Below are positions 42,584-53,687 of a DNA stretch of 64,000 nucleotides, one piece after another. The position numbers and the translations under genes are program-made. Source of the stretch: Linanthus parryae (taxonomy: Eukaryota > Streptophyta > Magnoliopsida > Ericales > Polemoniaceae); the NCBI GenBank assembly GCA_023055425.1, contig JALGPY010000009.1, forward strand, positions 34,143,275 through 34,207,274. The letters are read 5' to 3'. The stretch's first letter is position 1. Every line of letters begins with the position of its first letter. Below the pieces are notes generated by a model that saw nothing but the letters and a program-made list of their open reading frames with translations, ran no database searches and was not told where the DNA came from.

Positions 42584-44326
42584 TTATGGGGTTGGGTCTT
42601 CATCTCCATCCTGATCTCCCTCTTCTTCCTCACTGTCTTCATCATTGTCCTGTTCTTCTTGCTCCTCTTCATTCTCACCAGCAGTCTCTTCTTCAGTCTT
42701 GTCCTTAGCAGCAGTCTTTGGAGATGTCTTCTTGTTCTTCAGGGTTATCAGCAGTTCATCTGAGTCAGGACTGTCTACTTCATCTCCTTCTTGAGCAGCT
42801 TGTTCAACTGCCACCTGCTTTCCTTTATCCTTGACTAGAGCAACTTCTTCCTGATTAGAGTGTTCACTGGGCCAGTTCTTGTCAGAACCTTCTTTCTTGG
42901 CACCTTCTTCATCCTCAGGGACATAAAACACAGTCATGCTTCTAAAGATGGTCTCCACCATGTACTTCACCTGCTTGATAAGTCTCAAACCCATGTTGAT
43001 TCTCTTTGATTTCACTATTGTCCGTCTCTATACCATCAAGTCTCTGAAGCATTAAAGACAGTTCAGGAGGCTGAGAGGTCTTGCTTGAAGTGGGGTTCAA
43101 GGCCTTGGGCTTAACAAACTTCTTTGAATTCAACTCTTCTTCTGTGAAGTCTGAATATAACTTTCAAACTTTTGCCTTGTTCTTCACCACTCCAATCTTT
43201 TCAAAAGATTTCTCATTAAGAAAACCAATCTCAGAGGTGATAGACTCTTCACCAACAGTAGGAATATCAAGGTGCTGGAAGAACAGAGTAAGAAAATTTG
43301 CACAAGGCAAGGGATGCTTTCTCTGATCTGTTTGGCTGAACAACATGTGTTCCATTACATGCTTCTGCAGATCAGTGTCATAGCCATGCATAATTAATTA
43401 CATAATGTAGAGCACCTCCTCAGTGACCAACTCCTTAGAATGTTCCCTTGGAAAGATACATCTCATCAAGATAGTGACTAAAACTTTGGCTTCAACATTT
43501 AACACAGAGTGTGTTAACTGTTTGGATGAGGCAGGAACATTGGGTAGAAGGAATTCTTCTCTTGCTAACTTCAAAGCTTCACTTTTGGGAGGATGGTTCT
43601 GTGTATCATATCTCTTATGAAAACCTAGGACAGATACAAACTCAGCATGATCTAATTCCATAGTAACCCCAGCAACTAAAGTCTTGATAACTAAGTGTGG
43701 AGAGTTCTTAAGTTGCTTCATGTTGAGATAGAAACATATGGAAATTCTTGGGTAGGCTAGCTCATGAGGGTTTAGGATGAACCACAAAGAGCTTTTCTTC
43801 AACATATTGATACAATTCAGATCCATTCCAAGCAACATATGCATACTGATCAAGCTATAGAAAGCAACCTTCCTAGATGCAAAACCATCTAACCGCTGAC
43901 CTTTTGAAGTGTTTGAGATGAACCATGATTCATCGGGATCAGTGTTCTTTGAGTAGATCTGCAAGGCTTTCTCCACAATGTCTTCTGGTTCTTCCTCTGT
44001 TACCTTATGTTTTCCCTTTTCGGCTTGAGAGGCTTCTTCTTTTTCTTCAAATTCTCGGGGCTTAATATCTCGGTTTCTGGTTGTTTTTCTGCAGCAGCCT
44101 TCTCTTTCTTCTTCTTCTTCTTCTTGTGTGAAGATGGTGTCACATCCTTCTTAGTCTTCTTCGTTGATTGAGGAAGTACTGCAACAGCTTCTGCACTGGG
44201 AGTTCTGGAACTTGAGTCTCCACTAATTGTCTGAACCACATCTTCATCTATCTTTCTCTTCTTCTCAGAGGTAGGTTTTGATCCTCCGGCCATCTTGATT
44301 CTGTCTGAGGCTCTTGTAGTGATCAT
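42584..44326 (-). pseudogene. Sirevirus env-like ORF (broken)
   Basis: Minus-strand frames in order: 44326-44000 (MAGGSKPTSEKKRKIDED, then a Lys-rich region), 43976-43398 (central globular part with SNTSKGQRLDGFASRKVAFY, FLLPNVPASS, MRCIFPREHS), 43391-43164, 43133-42942, and 43015-42584 with a very acidic Glu/Asp-rich tail. Together they span about 570 codons interrupted by at least three stops or shifts. Position after pol and the mixed basic/acidic composition match the env-like ORF of Sireviruses. No clear transmembrane segment or signal peptide is visible, and function is unproven even in intact relatives. Confidence 0.7.
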
Positions 44327-44750
44327 TAGGGTTTGGGAGAAGAATAGAGAGAGGTAGATTTGATACAGAGTGAAGGAGAAGAGAAGAAGATAAATAATGA
44401 AAGAGTTTGTATTTGAAAAGGAAACTGCAATATTTTTCTGATCTTAAAAGATCTGTAATGATCAACAAAGATTCAAATCTTTGAGGCCGTTAATAAATAA
44501 TTTTGAAAAAGGTAGGGGAAATATTGAGCAAATATCTACAAAGATAGCACCCAATACTGAATGATCCAAGAATTATTCACTAGCCAGTTATCAGACTTAT
44601 TTTTAAGGCTTTGAAATAGTTTCAAGGTCTTGAAGCGCTACTATACTGACACAAGTAAAATCAATGCTTTGAAAGTATTTTCAAGTCTTTGAAAATGAGT
44701 TCAAATCTCTGAAACACATAATAGCTTACCTTCCTTACCTGATGCTCCCC
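44327..44750 (-). other. Sirevirus spacer between pol and env-like ORF
   Basis: Contains a second polypurine-like tract (TTTTAGGGGGAGCATC on the minus strand, 44743-44758) right after the RNase H stop. It also has a cluster of TTTCAAGGTCTTGAA-like palindromes at 44600-44715, the same motif as in the LTRs. No coding sequence. Confidence 0.65.
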
Positions 44751-45232
44751 CTAAAACAATGCATATTTATTTAGCATGCCTAATTCCAGTCTTAGAGCTG
44801 AAAATATTTCATCTGGCGATGGTTTAGTGAAGATATCTGCAAGTTGCATGTTAGTAGAAAAAAATTCAAGAACAATATCACCTTTCTCAGCATGATCTCT
44901 GATGAAATGGTGTCTAAAATCAATGTGCTTGGTTATGGAATGCTGAACTGGATTCTTTGTGATTGAAATAGCACTGGTATTGTCACATTTGATGGGAATA
45001 CTTCTGAAATCAAATCCAAGATCCCTCAACTGTTGAGCATTCCATAATACTTGTGAACAACATGCTCCAGCAAATATATATTCAGCTTCAGCTGTTGATA
45101 AAGCCACCGAGTTTTGTTTCTTGGAATGCCAACTGATCAGAGATGATCCAATAAATAGGTAAGTTCCAAAAGTGCTTTTCCTATCAACTTTGTAACCTGC
45201 AAAGCCAGCATCTGAAAAACCATGCAAGAGAA
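44751..45232 (-). pseudogene. Sirevirus RNase H
   Basis: Minus-strand frame from 45227: HGFSDAGFAGYKVDRKSTFG, then SSLISWHSKKQNSVALSTAE, AEYIFAGACCSQVLW, IKCDNTSAISITKNPVQHSI, HIDFRHHFIRDH and LADIFTKP. This is the complete copia RNase H, keeping the first Asp (SDA), Glu (AEAEY) and the DN pair. It is separated from the upstream RT by a frameshift near 45235. The C-terminal ALRLELGML is the usual end of a Sirevirus pol. Confidence 0.85.
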
Positions 45233-45233
45233 G

Positions 45234-46385
45234 TTAGAATGTCTTGGATACCAAAGCCCTAAGTCTTTGGTACCATTTGAGATATCTGAATATTATCTTC
45301 ACAGCACTTAAGTGTGATTCCTTTGGATCAGCTTGAAATCTTGCACACACACAAACACTGAACATGATATCTGGTCTACTAGCAGTAAGGTATAGCAATG
45401 ATCCAATCATACCTCTATACTCTTTTACATTGACAGTCTTACCAGATTCATCCTTGTCTAAGGACAGTGTAGAACTCATAGGAGTCTTGATTTCTTTTGA
45501 TTGAGACATATTATACTTGTTTAACAAATCCCTAGTGTACTTGCTTTGATGCAGAAAGATGCCCTTCTTCAACTAATGTATTTGAAGTCCAAGGAAGAAG
45601 TTCAACTCTCCCATCATGATCATTTCAAATTCCCGGCTCATAAGACTTGTAAATTCTTTGCAAAGAAGATCATTAGTAGCTCAAAACAGAATATCATCAA
45701 CATATATCTGAACTACATGCAAATATTTCTCATGAGTCTTTATGAAAAGGGTTTTGTCTACCAATCCTCTTTTGAAATCATTTTCAAGCAGAAACTTTGA
45801 CAATCTTTCATACCAAGCTCTTGGAGCTTGTTTCAAACCATACAGAGCTTTGTCAAGTTTGTTAACATGGTCTGGAAACTTTTCACTTTCAAAACGAGGA
45901 GGTTGTGCAACATAAAATTCTTTTTGTAAGTAACCATTCAAGAAAGCATATTTCACGTCAATTTGAAATAGTTTCATGTTCTTGTAGGATGAAAAAGCAA
46001 GTAAAATTCTAATTGCTTCTAACCTGGCAACTGGAGCAAAAGTTTCCTCATAATAAATACCTTCTTCTTGGTTGTAAACTTGAGCAACCAACCTTGCATT
46101 GTTTCTGATCACTTTGCCATTCTCACCCAATTTGTTTCTGAACACCCATCTGGTACCAATGACAGACTGGTTTGTTGGTGGGGGAACTAGGTTCCACACC
46201 TTGTTTCTTTCAAACTCATCGAGTTCACTTTGCATAGCTATAATCCAGTCTGCTTCTTGTAATGCTTCCTTCACAATTTTGGGTTCTACAAGAGAAATAA
46301 AAGTATTAAAAAGCACAAAGATTATTTAAATGCGATCTTGTTTGTGTACCAGTGGTTGGATCAGATATGATGTTGTCGGCTAGAT
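45234..46385 (-). pseudogene. Sirevirus reverse transcriptase
   Basis: From about 46385 on the minus strand a linker (NIISDPTTGTQTRSHL) precedes the RT: WIIAMQSELDEFERNKVWNL, GTRWVFRNKLGENG, FAPVARLEAIRILLAF, QIDVKYAFLNGYL, LYGLKQAPRAWY, and the catalytic YVDDILF at about 45681-45701. Frame changes at about 46316, 45680 and 45572 are followed by YTRDLLNKYNMSQSKEIKTP and GSLLYLTASRPDIMF. The catalytic aspartates are present but the frame is not continuous, so it is inactive. Confidence 0.85.
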
Positions 46386-46399
46386 GAGATGAAAGATAT

Positions 46400-47475
46400 T
46401 TTAAGAAATACAATTTGAAAGGAAACAGACAAGTCTTTTTCAAGACCTTGAAAAGAGTTTCAAACCCTTGGACTTATAGACACGTGACTTATAGAGTTCA
46501 GTCCACTTGGTCCTACGTATCTACCTCAGGGATCTTCTCTCTGCAGGATTTTCAACACAATTCTTATTAATCAAAAGCTAAGCCTTAGATCTCAAGCACA
46601 GAGATATGCCTTACTATGTTACAGCTTGTGGTTCTCTCTAACCTATCTAGTACCTGCTCTAGCTAATTGATTAACTAAGAATTCTCTATTGTTCACTTTG
46701 AAAAATCCTTGAGAATAAGAGTAAGAAGTAGTATAAGAATGATCAACAAATAAAGCACAAGACAGAAGAACACAGAAGTGTAGAACTGCAGTGATGAATG
46801 CAGTTATCTAATGCGAATTGGATTGTGAGAATGATGAACTTCTTTGATGCTTGTCAATCCTGGAATATGTCTCTCTTTATGCCCGTTGAGTGTTGTGTCT
46901 TGTTGATTCAAAATTAGCTCCATTTATACAGTTAGAGGCTCTGCAAATCCTCCCAGATTTTCAGCAACAACTTCTTGTTTTGTAGGCAATAAACTTTGAC
47001 TCTCTTAACAACCTTCTCCAAAAGATAGTTGATCACAATTTTCAGATATATTGTTGTGATTTGTCTTTAAACAAATTGAGAAGATGTTATGAGTGTCTGA
47101 TTGATCACAAAATCATCTTCTCTAAGTATTTCCTTTCCTGCAAAAGTCAGATAAGGAAACAAATCATGCACATTTAGGAAATAAAATTTCCCTGCAAAAC
47201 TGAGTCAAATAGATGGGTTAGATGATGTTAGATATATCAAAACAGTTTTTCTTTCATCATCAAACAATAACATATCAACCATAGGAGTGAGAGAGATAGA
47301 ATCAAATTAGAAGAGTTGAGAAAAACTCCCCCTTAGAACATGCATACAAGTCAGATAGTTTCAAGGCTTTGAATCGTGGTTCAAGGCCTGTGAAACCTGA
47401 TTCAAGGCTTTGAAAACTGGTTCAAGTCCTTGAAGTAACTAAGTATTTCAAGTCCATGAAAGCTGTGACCTTACA
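46400..47475 (-). repeat. Sirevirus 5' LTR (truncated)
   Basis: About 1,075 bp matching 41165-42263. The element-internal end of the LTR is missing: pol sequence abuts it directly. It keeps TATAAA at 46923-46928 (minus) and the TTCAAGG palindrome clusters at 46437-46470 and 47357-47450. Confidence 0.8.
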
Positions 47476-47480
47476 CATTA
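47476..47480 (+). repeat. Target-site duplication CATTA (right) of the Sirevirus
   Basis: Matches 40980-40984. Confidence 0.8.
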
Positions 47481-48931
47481 TATGACTTTCATGAGCATGA
47501 TGTGAAATATGGGCGTTCTATGTGTTGATTTATATTTTTTGTTGGATATGATCGCGGATTTTTTAATCAAGTTTTCTACGACAAGAAAAAAAAAAACTCG
47601 AGGATTGAGATGGATCATCTAGAAAACTTCAAAAATCTGGAAACTCACAAGATAAGTCAATAGAATCTGAGGAGAGCTAAAGGAGTTGAAGAAAGGAGAA
47701 AAATAAAAGTGCAGACACAGAGGGAACTCGCACGAGCTATAGAGAAAAGTAGGAGCTCGCACGAGTTACCAAGGAGCTCGCACAAGCTTCGTACAGTAGC
47801 GCCGCATTGAAGACGGGCACGAAGTACAATTTTCCAATAATTACACGAAGAAATGTGGAAAATGCGTTTCTATGACTAGAAGACATAATATACTGCAGGA
47901 GTAAGAGAAGAAAGGGGGACATTCATTGAAGATTCTACGGAGACGGAAAAGCACGAGAAAAAGCTTGGAGCAATGGAGATCATTTTTTTTGGAAATAGTA
48001 ATGGAGATCATTTGTGGAGCAGAGATTCGTCACGGAGCTGAGGATATTATCGTTTGATTATTATTCTCCATCATATCTCTTGCTATCATGAAGAACTTGT
48101 TTTCCATTACTATAATGTGTAGTAAATTTTATTTTCCTAGGTTTCATGGTGAACCTAGGACAAAATTAGACATTTTCCATGATTATTTATTTGTAACTTC
48201 ATGATCTGATGATCTTAATCTAGTATGCACTTTTTATCTAGTTTTTATTTTCTGAACTTGATCTTATGCTTGTCGGCTTGATCACTTGTTCAAGCTAGAT
48301 TGTTAGGTTGATTAGCAAGAGCCACGACCTAGATACAAATAGGATCTTGTATTTAATCTGGTATCGGGAAGAAACGATAGGTGACACATTAGAATTACCC
48401 AATACGTTGGATTTTTTAGGATTGTAACTTGATAGGCATCGTTGGACAGATGTTGCGGTAAATCGTTAGGTCACGGGAATAACTAGAACGGATTCATTAT
48501 CTACTGTTAGACCGAGAGGCAGCGGTGTTAACCAAACGTAACGGTGTGAGTTACTGAGAGGGTTTCACATTTACACATTGGTGTCGCACAGATAAATAAC
48601 GTACTTAGTGTTGTTTTGAAGAGTAATCAGAATTGTCTAAGCCCTAGGGAATATTAGATGCTTAGTCTACCATCGCTTTTGTCACAACTATCATTGTTTT
48701 TGAAAACATGCAAAAATATTGTCTTTTATTATTGTATTTATTTTAAGCTAATTCATTGTGAGCAGAGACTCATCATCTCAAACAATACTCCTCCTGGTTA
48801 CCTTAAAATAGTTTAGTCTGATTATTTAGTTAATTAGTTATAGTTTGTCCTAGTATGATCGGTAAACTCGGGGTTGAAATCATTCACCCTATATTACTTG
48901 GTTAGTGCACTTGTTGTTAGACATCATTATA

Positions 48932-51397
48932 ACCTATAGAGATACGCACATGTCACGTACTAGAATGACCATCCATGAGAACGCTGCATGGATGTTAAGT
49001 GATTGTCACAAGTGCATCTTATAATTTCAATGGTTTTGTGATCATATTACTTAAAGTCACTACATTCCCTAGATGATGAGCGACATGCTATAATATCGCC
49101 AAAAAACACATTGTAAAAAGGTTATTATGAAGTCGGTAATTAGACGTGTTATGAAACATGTTGAGGGGTGTGAGTGATGTAGATATGATGTTGTCTCTCC
49201 TACATAACAGGAATAAATATCCATAACCACTCGATGAGAGTGACTTAGGAAATTCATGGTCGTGCTCAAATGAACTAATATGAGATATTGATCTCATTTG
49301 TCTGTCTAAATCTACTATAGGAATCAAGAAACTATGGATCAGATATACAAGGGTGACACTTCATGCCTTGAGTCTAATCTTGATATATGGACAAAGGGAT
49401 TATACAACACTGTAACATTGGTCACATATGTTCGAAATCTCTGGCATTCCTATTGCTTGTATTACATTGATGGATTCCTACATATCGCTCAGTGTTTTTA
49501 ATTGTAACTGCCAACATAATTAGAAACCTACTGATCACATGCGAGAATGAATCAAACTGAAATTAATTGCTCGTTAGTTGTTCTACAAAGATATTATGGA
49601 TTTCATACTTAAGTACGAACTAATCATAACAGTTAGGATTAAAGGACAATTAGAATTCTCCCATCCCTATAAATACCCTAGCACCATGGATAGGGTTCTC
49701 ATGCTTTTATCACTATTCGTATCTTATACCGACTAGATAAGGTTTTGAGAGGGAGGTTCGAGCCATCCGAGTTCAGCAGACTTTGTGAGACGAATTCATC
49801 ATCTTTTCTCCAGCAGACTAGCACCGACGAAGGGGAAGTCTAGTGCAGACCATTCCGGTGGATACCCTAACGGTACTACATCTTTTCAGCGTTCATTATC
49901 TTCACCAGTCAGTACGACTGAGATAAACCTTAATCATCAGATTATGCTCATTCATATAGCTCCTGATGGATCATAAGAGTATTATACTTGTAATTTTGAA
50001 TTAATATGTATTGACTATTTAAGTGTTGTTAATGAGTGACTTTATTATATATTTGATCTTTTGAGTTTCATCATTGAATTTTTATTATTTTAATGTTTAA
50101 ATAAAATGTGAAATCATTTAAGTAGTTAAAATAATTAATAATTGTAGTTATCACATTAGAGTTTCTTAAAATATTGTACTACTATTTACATTTTTCCATT
50201 TTGAAGATATTTGATGTTAAGGTATGAAAGATCGAGAACTCCAAAATATATAGTTGGAGGAATAAAGTTATGTTATTATTTTATAATTTGGTTCAAAATT
50301 TTGTTATATGGAAACGAGATTGAAAACTCTATTTCTTCTTAAAAAATTGAGGAAGAAAAGAATGGAATTTGCACCGTGAGAGACCGCTACATATTGTCAC
50401 CGTCAAATAGGGAGAACATATGAAGAACTGAAGTATTGGGAGTGACTTTCGGCACTTATAAAAAAATACGTTGAAATAACATGTAAAACATATCTCATTT
50501 GTTTCTTCTCTTGGTTCATACTATGACTTTTCCGAATCACTTTGATACAGTAATTTAATTAATAAACAATGTAAAACTTTGATATTTTTTCTTGGTGTTA
50601 GAAAAACTTTGCTCTACAGTACATTACAAAACTCTGTTACATGATTTTGCTAACCTAATTACATGATTAAAGTGATTTAGTGAATAATAAAATAAAATAG
50701 GAAGCAATGGAGAGAGGAAGCATTAATATAATATCATTGTTTTTGTTTTCATGTAGGATTGAAAAATTAGTATTCATGATGGTAAGATACTAGTATGGGT
50801 CAAACTATAAGCAGTCACAGAACAACAAATTACTCATAGCTGGGGAAGTAAAGTGATGAGAGCCATTCACTCCAAAAAGGTTTAGGTAGCTTCTTGCACT
50901 CAAAGCAAGTGAGACTTTTAAACCCTCCCCCCAACCTTTTCTTTTCTGAACTTTTATATACTTTGTATTATTAAAAAGTTGCTTTGTCTTTTTAAGAGAG
51001 ATGGATTAGGCTAGAGAAAGCACCAATCAAGCAAAAGATGTGCATTGGTTCCCCCTTTTAACAATTGATGAAGTATTGTGTCATCATTTCTTAAAGAGAC
51101 CTCATGTATCATGTATGTTATGTATTAAACTAATTCTCTTAACAAAGACATTATTTAACACAACGGTTATGTTCTCCAATAAATTTAAGAAGTTGTGTAT
51201 GTTTCTTTTAGAATTATATTTTGTTTTCTCCATGTTCCAACCCAAAACCGCAATGACTTTTACACGCTCTACCACTAAACTAACACTAATTTGCAAAATT
51301 ATATTTATTATGCAATTACTAACGGGCTTGTTTGAGGAAACAAACTATTGTGTTCTTGTTGTAACAAAACTTTTGTTTCAGAGCTCCGATACCAGTT
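48932..51397. other. Unassigned AT-rich stretch
   Basis: No protein family recognised. A TATAAATACC motif on the plus strand at 49669-49678 is followed by a moderately GC-richer 300 bp. This could be the promoter part of a decayed LTR or of a lost gene. The rest is low-complexity AT-rich DNA. The 121-codon frame at 51040-51405 shows no family resemblance. Confidence 0.4.
51383..51394 (-). promoter_or_regulatory. Primer-binding site (initiator Met tRNA type) beside a Copia LTR
   Basis: On the minus strand TGGTATCGGAGC lies three bases beyond the LTR end. It differs by one base from the common TGGTATCAGAGC. Confidence 0.6.
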
Positions 51398-51809
51398 TGT
51401 TATAAGTTGGGGATATTCGAGCAAGAACGACGAAAGCAAAACAAGAACGAGACAGATATTTAACGTGGTTCACTAAAGAATTCGTAACGAACCCGCTAGC
51501 TACTTCCACAGCCAGAACCAGATATTTTATTGAGAAGGGAACCCGATTACAATGCACGTCTGGGCTACAACGGCCACAGCGACTACGCGAAACACCCACC
51601 CGAACACACACTCTACAAAGGCTATCAAAGCACTACAATCCCGTGTGTGTACTGTATGAGTTTAATAACCAAATACCTCTTTAAATAGCCATGTGACTTG
51701 GGGCGGTGCTATTGCAGCCATATGCACCAAACGCCTCATGTTTTTTCCAATTACTTTAGTCTTTGACTTTTCTTTTGCCAACTAGATTCAAGACACCACC
51801 GACTTAACA
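51398..51809 (-). repeat. Copia LTR (412 bp)
   Basis: On the minus strand it starts TGTTAAGTCGG and ends CTTATAACA, with inverted TGTTA/TAACA ends. TATTTAAAG at about 51679-51688 serves as a TATA box, and GTGAACCACGTTAAATATCT is a typical Copia LTR block. A polypurine tract (AAAGTGGAGATT) flanks it upstream and a primer site downstream, so internal element sequence touches both sides. Confidence 0.75.
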
Positions 51810-52407
51810 AATCTCCACTTTGTCTTGAATCATCTCAGCAACCCGAACCAGAATCGATACTTCTCTTCTCAAACCAGAACCGGATGCGTCTCCCAGAATC
51901 AGAAACGAGCAGGGCTCCCCAAAAAGATGTTCCGCAGCTGTATGCGAAACCCGAATCGCCAAATCGTTGCTTCAACTACCATGCATTCCTGCAGCGTATG
52001 CGCCAGACGTGGTTGCACTTTCGGAAACAGAAACAAGTTCTCCACCCAGAACCAGACTCGAATACAATCACTGAGAAAGCAGGACCGAATGTATTCCCGA
52101 TGCGCCCAATTGCGCCAGACAGATGCACCATAACAGAATGCCCAGATATCGCTACCAGACCTGATGCACTTAGCGATGAGTGCCCCAACAGTTGTCATGC
52201 CTGATGCGCCCCGTATACCTCAGATGCGCCAAGTTCTCGCCAGAAAAGATCGCGCCAGATGCGAGCTCAATGCGTGTCATGGTACACGCTCCAAAATCAG
52301 ATGAGCCAAGTGCTCGCCAGAAAAAGGCATATGTTTCTTGTTAAAAAAATCTTGTGTAACTAACTTACTGTACTAAAAACATTGATGAACGGACTCGAAC
52401 TACCATA
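51810..52407 (-). other. Copia polypurine tract and CCAGA-rich internal remnant
   Basis: AAAGTGGAGATT on the minus strand borders the LTR. The following ~500 bp is rich in repeated CCAGAACC- and GCGCCAGATGCG-like words and has open but unrecognised frames on both strands. It is probably the element's 3' untranslated region. No domain seen. Confidence 0.45.
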
Positions 52408-52664
52408 CCACTCCGTCCCACCTTAAATGCACCATTTTGACTTTTTCACCCGTAACTGGGTCACTTTGACCCGGTAATTTGGATAGCAAAACGATGCAAC
52501 TTTTCAATAATTTTCTTATGGTCTTGTAGAATAAGAGGTACTCTACAACACTATGAAAAAATTATTTAAAATTGCAATGCTTTGTTATTCTAATCATCGG
52601 GTCAAAGTGACCCAGTGAATAGTGGTAAAAAACCAAATGGTACAAAAGAGGTGGGTCGGAGTGG
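52408..52664 (+). mobile_element. Stowaway-like MITE A
   Basis: 257 bp with inverted ends CCACTCCGTCCCACC and GGTGGGTCGGAGTGG and TA on both sides. The interior has CACTTTGACCC/GGGTCAAAGTG inverted blocks and no coding capacity. Size, TA target and CTCCGTCCC-type ends fit Tc1/mariner-derived Stowaway MITEs. Confidence 0.8.
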
Positions 52665-52670
52665 TATATA

Positions 52671-52929
52671 CTACCTCTGTTTCGCCTGTTTCAGCCTACT
52701 TCACTTTTTGTCACTATTCACTGGGTTACTTTCATCCGGTGATTTGATTAGCAAAACGAATCAAGAATTTGGTAATCTTTGCATGGTGTTATAGAGGAAA
52801 GTTTTTCTAATATACCATGAAAAAATTGTTTAAAAATAATATCGTTTTGGTACCCAAATCACCAAGTCAAACTGACTCAGTTACGGGTTAAAAAGTCAAA
52901 CGCAGACGAAGCAGACGAAACGGAGGTAG
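52671..52929 (+). mobile_element. Stowaway-like MITE B
   Basis: 259 bp, ends CTACCTCTGTTTCG and CGAAACGGAGGTAG, flanked by TA. It lies six bases from MITE A, separated only by TATATA. The interior is related to A and C (AATTTGG/ATTTGATTAGCAAAACGA blocks). Confidence 0.8.
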
Positions 52930-52931
52930 TA

Positions 52932-53687
52932 CTTCTTACATATTCAAATTCAAAACCAAAAGTGCCGTGCAAGCATGCAATGTTTATTGTTATCATTTCC
53001 ATGAAAATGAGAAAAGGAAAATGTCTTATGTCTGATTGGTTAAGTATTTGACATATAAAAAGTAAGGAATAATTGATGGTGATTGGTGATCATTGTGAAA
53101 ATATGTTAATGATGATGAATATGCACCGCCCCATCTCATAAAAACGATCCAAAAGTTTAGTTTCTCTCTTTATTAGAGGATAATTTTGTGAAGAAAAGAT
53201 TGAGAAAAACAAATCAAAAGATTTGCTTTATTTTTGAAAGAACATGAATCTACTTCCTTCAGCTTTTAAACTTCTAGGAATCCTTACGAGATTACTAACA
53301 ATAGAAAACCCAACTTGAAGAAAAGTAGAACCAAAAAAGCTACTTTTTTTTCCTCCACTAGAAGTTTTGAAATGTATTTTGTTACGTTTAATTCCAATCA
53401 GTTATGCTTTACACACAAGCCTTTCAACTTTTCCAATAGGAAAAAGTTACGGGGACTTTTTGAGAATCACTAACAAACCTTTTGGATGCTTGTGAAAAAG
53501 AAAGGCATGTTCTTACGTGAGAGACTTAAACCTTACACTAGTCAAGTACATGCATTATTATGTTGATTAATTAAAACCACAAAGCTGTGTTTTGAAAATT
53601 TTGTTTACAAAATTTATGATAAACTTGTGCATCTAATCGCCCACAGGGATGCTTTGGACCTACTACATTTAATAAAAACAACTTTTT
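52932..53687. other. AT-rich spacer
   Basis: No gene or element recognised. Poly-A/T-rich unique-looking sequence. Confidence 0.4.

Larger units (their letters stand above)
40985..47475 (-). mobile_element. Sirevirus-type Ty1/copia element, internally deleted
   Basis: Minus-strand element bounded by CATTA duplications. From its 5' end: truncated 5' LTR (about 46400-47475), the end of the integrase-RT linker, RT, RNase H, a purine-rich spacer, a long env-like ORF, polypurine tract, 3' LTR (40985-42263). An env-like ORF after a copia pol, plus repeated GGGGGAG tracts, are features of the Sirevirus (SIRE/Maximus) lineage. Primer site, gag, protease, integrase and part of the 5' LTR are missing through one deletion near 46385-46405. 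Confidence 0.85.
40881..48926 (+). repeat. Athila-2 3' LTR, split by the Sirevirus
   Basis: The LTR begins TGATGACACT at 40881 right after the polypurine tract. It is interrupted at 40984 by the Sirevirus and resumes at 47481, ending GACATCA at 48926. The ends TGATG and CATCA are complementary. Net length is about 1,550 bp, similar to the Athila-1 LTR. It contains a hairpin at the start (TGACACT...AGTGTCA) and three AGCTCGCACGAG-like repeats at 47725-47789. No matching 5' LTR lies in the window, so the pairing is untested. Confidence 0.6.

Noticed and set aside
47483..48926. Solo LTR with TTATA duplication (47478-47482 and 48927-48931)
   Set aside because: A better explanation is an LTR that starts at 40881 after a polypurine tract and is split by the Sirevirus. 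The TGATG/CATCA ends match only in that reading. The TTATA match is probably chance in AT-rich DNA.
51825..52204. Overlapping ORFs in CCAGA-rich DNA
   Set aside because: Both strands and several frames are open because of repeated CCAGAACC and CAGATGCG words. No domain, and it lies in a Copia untranslated region.
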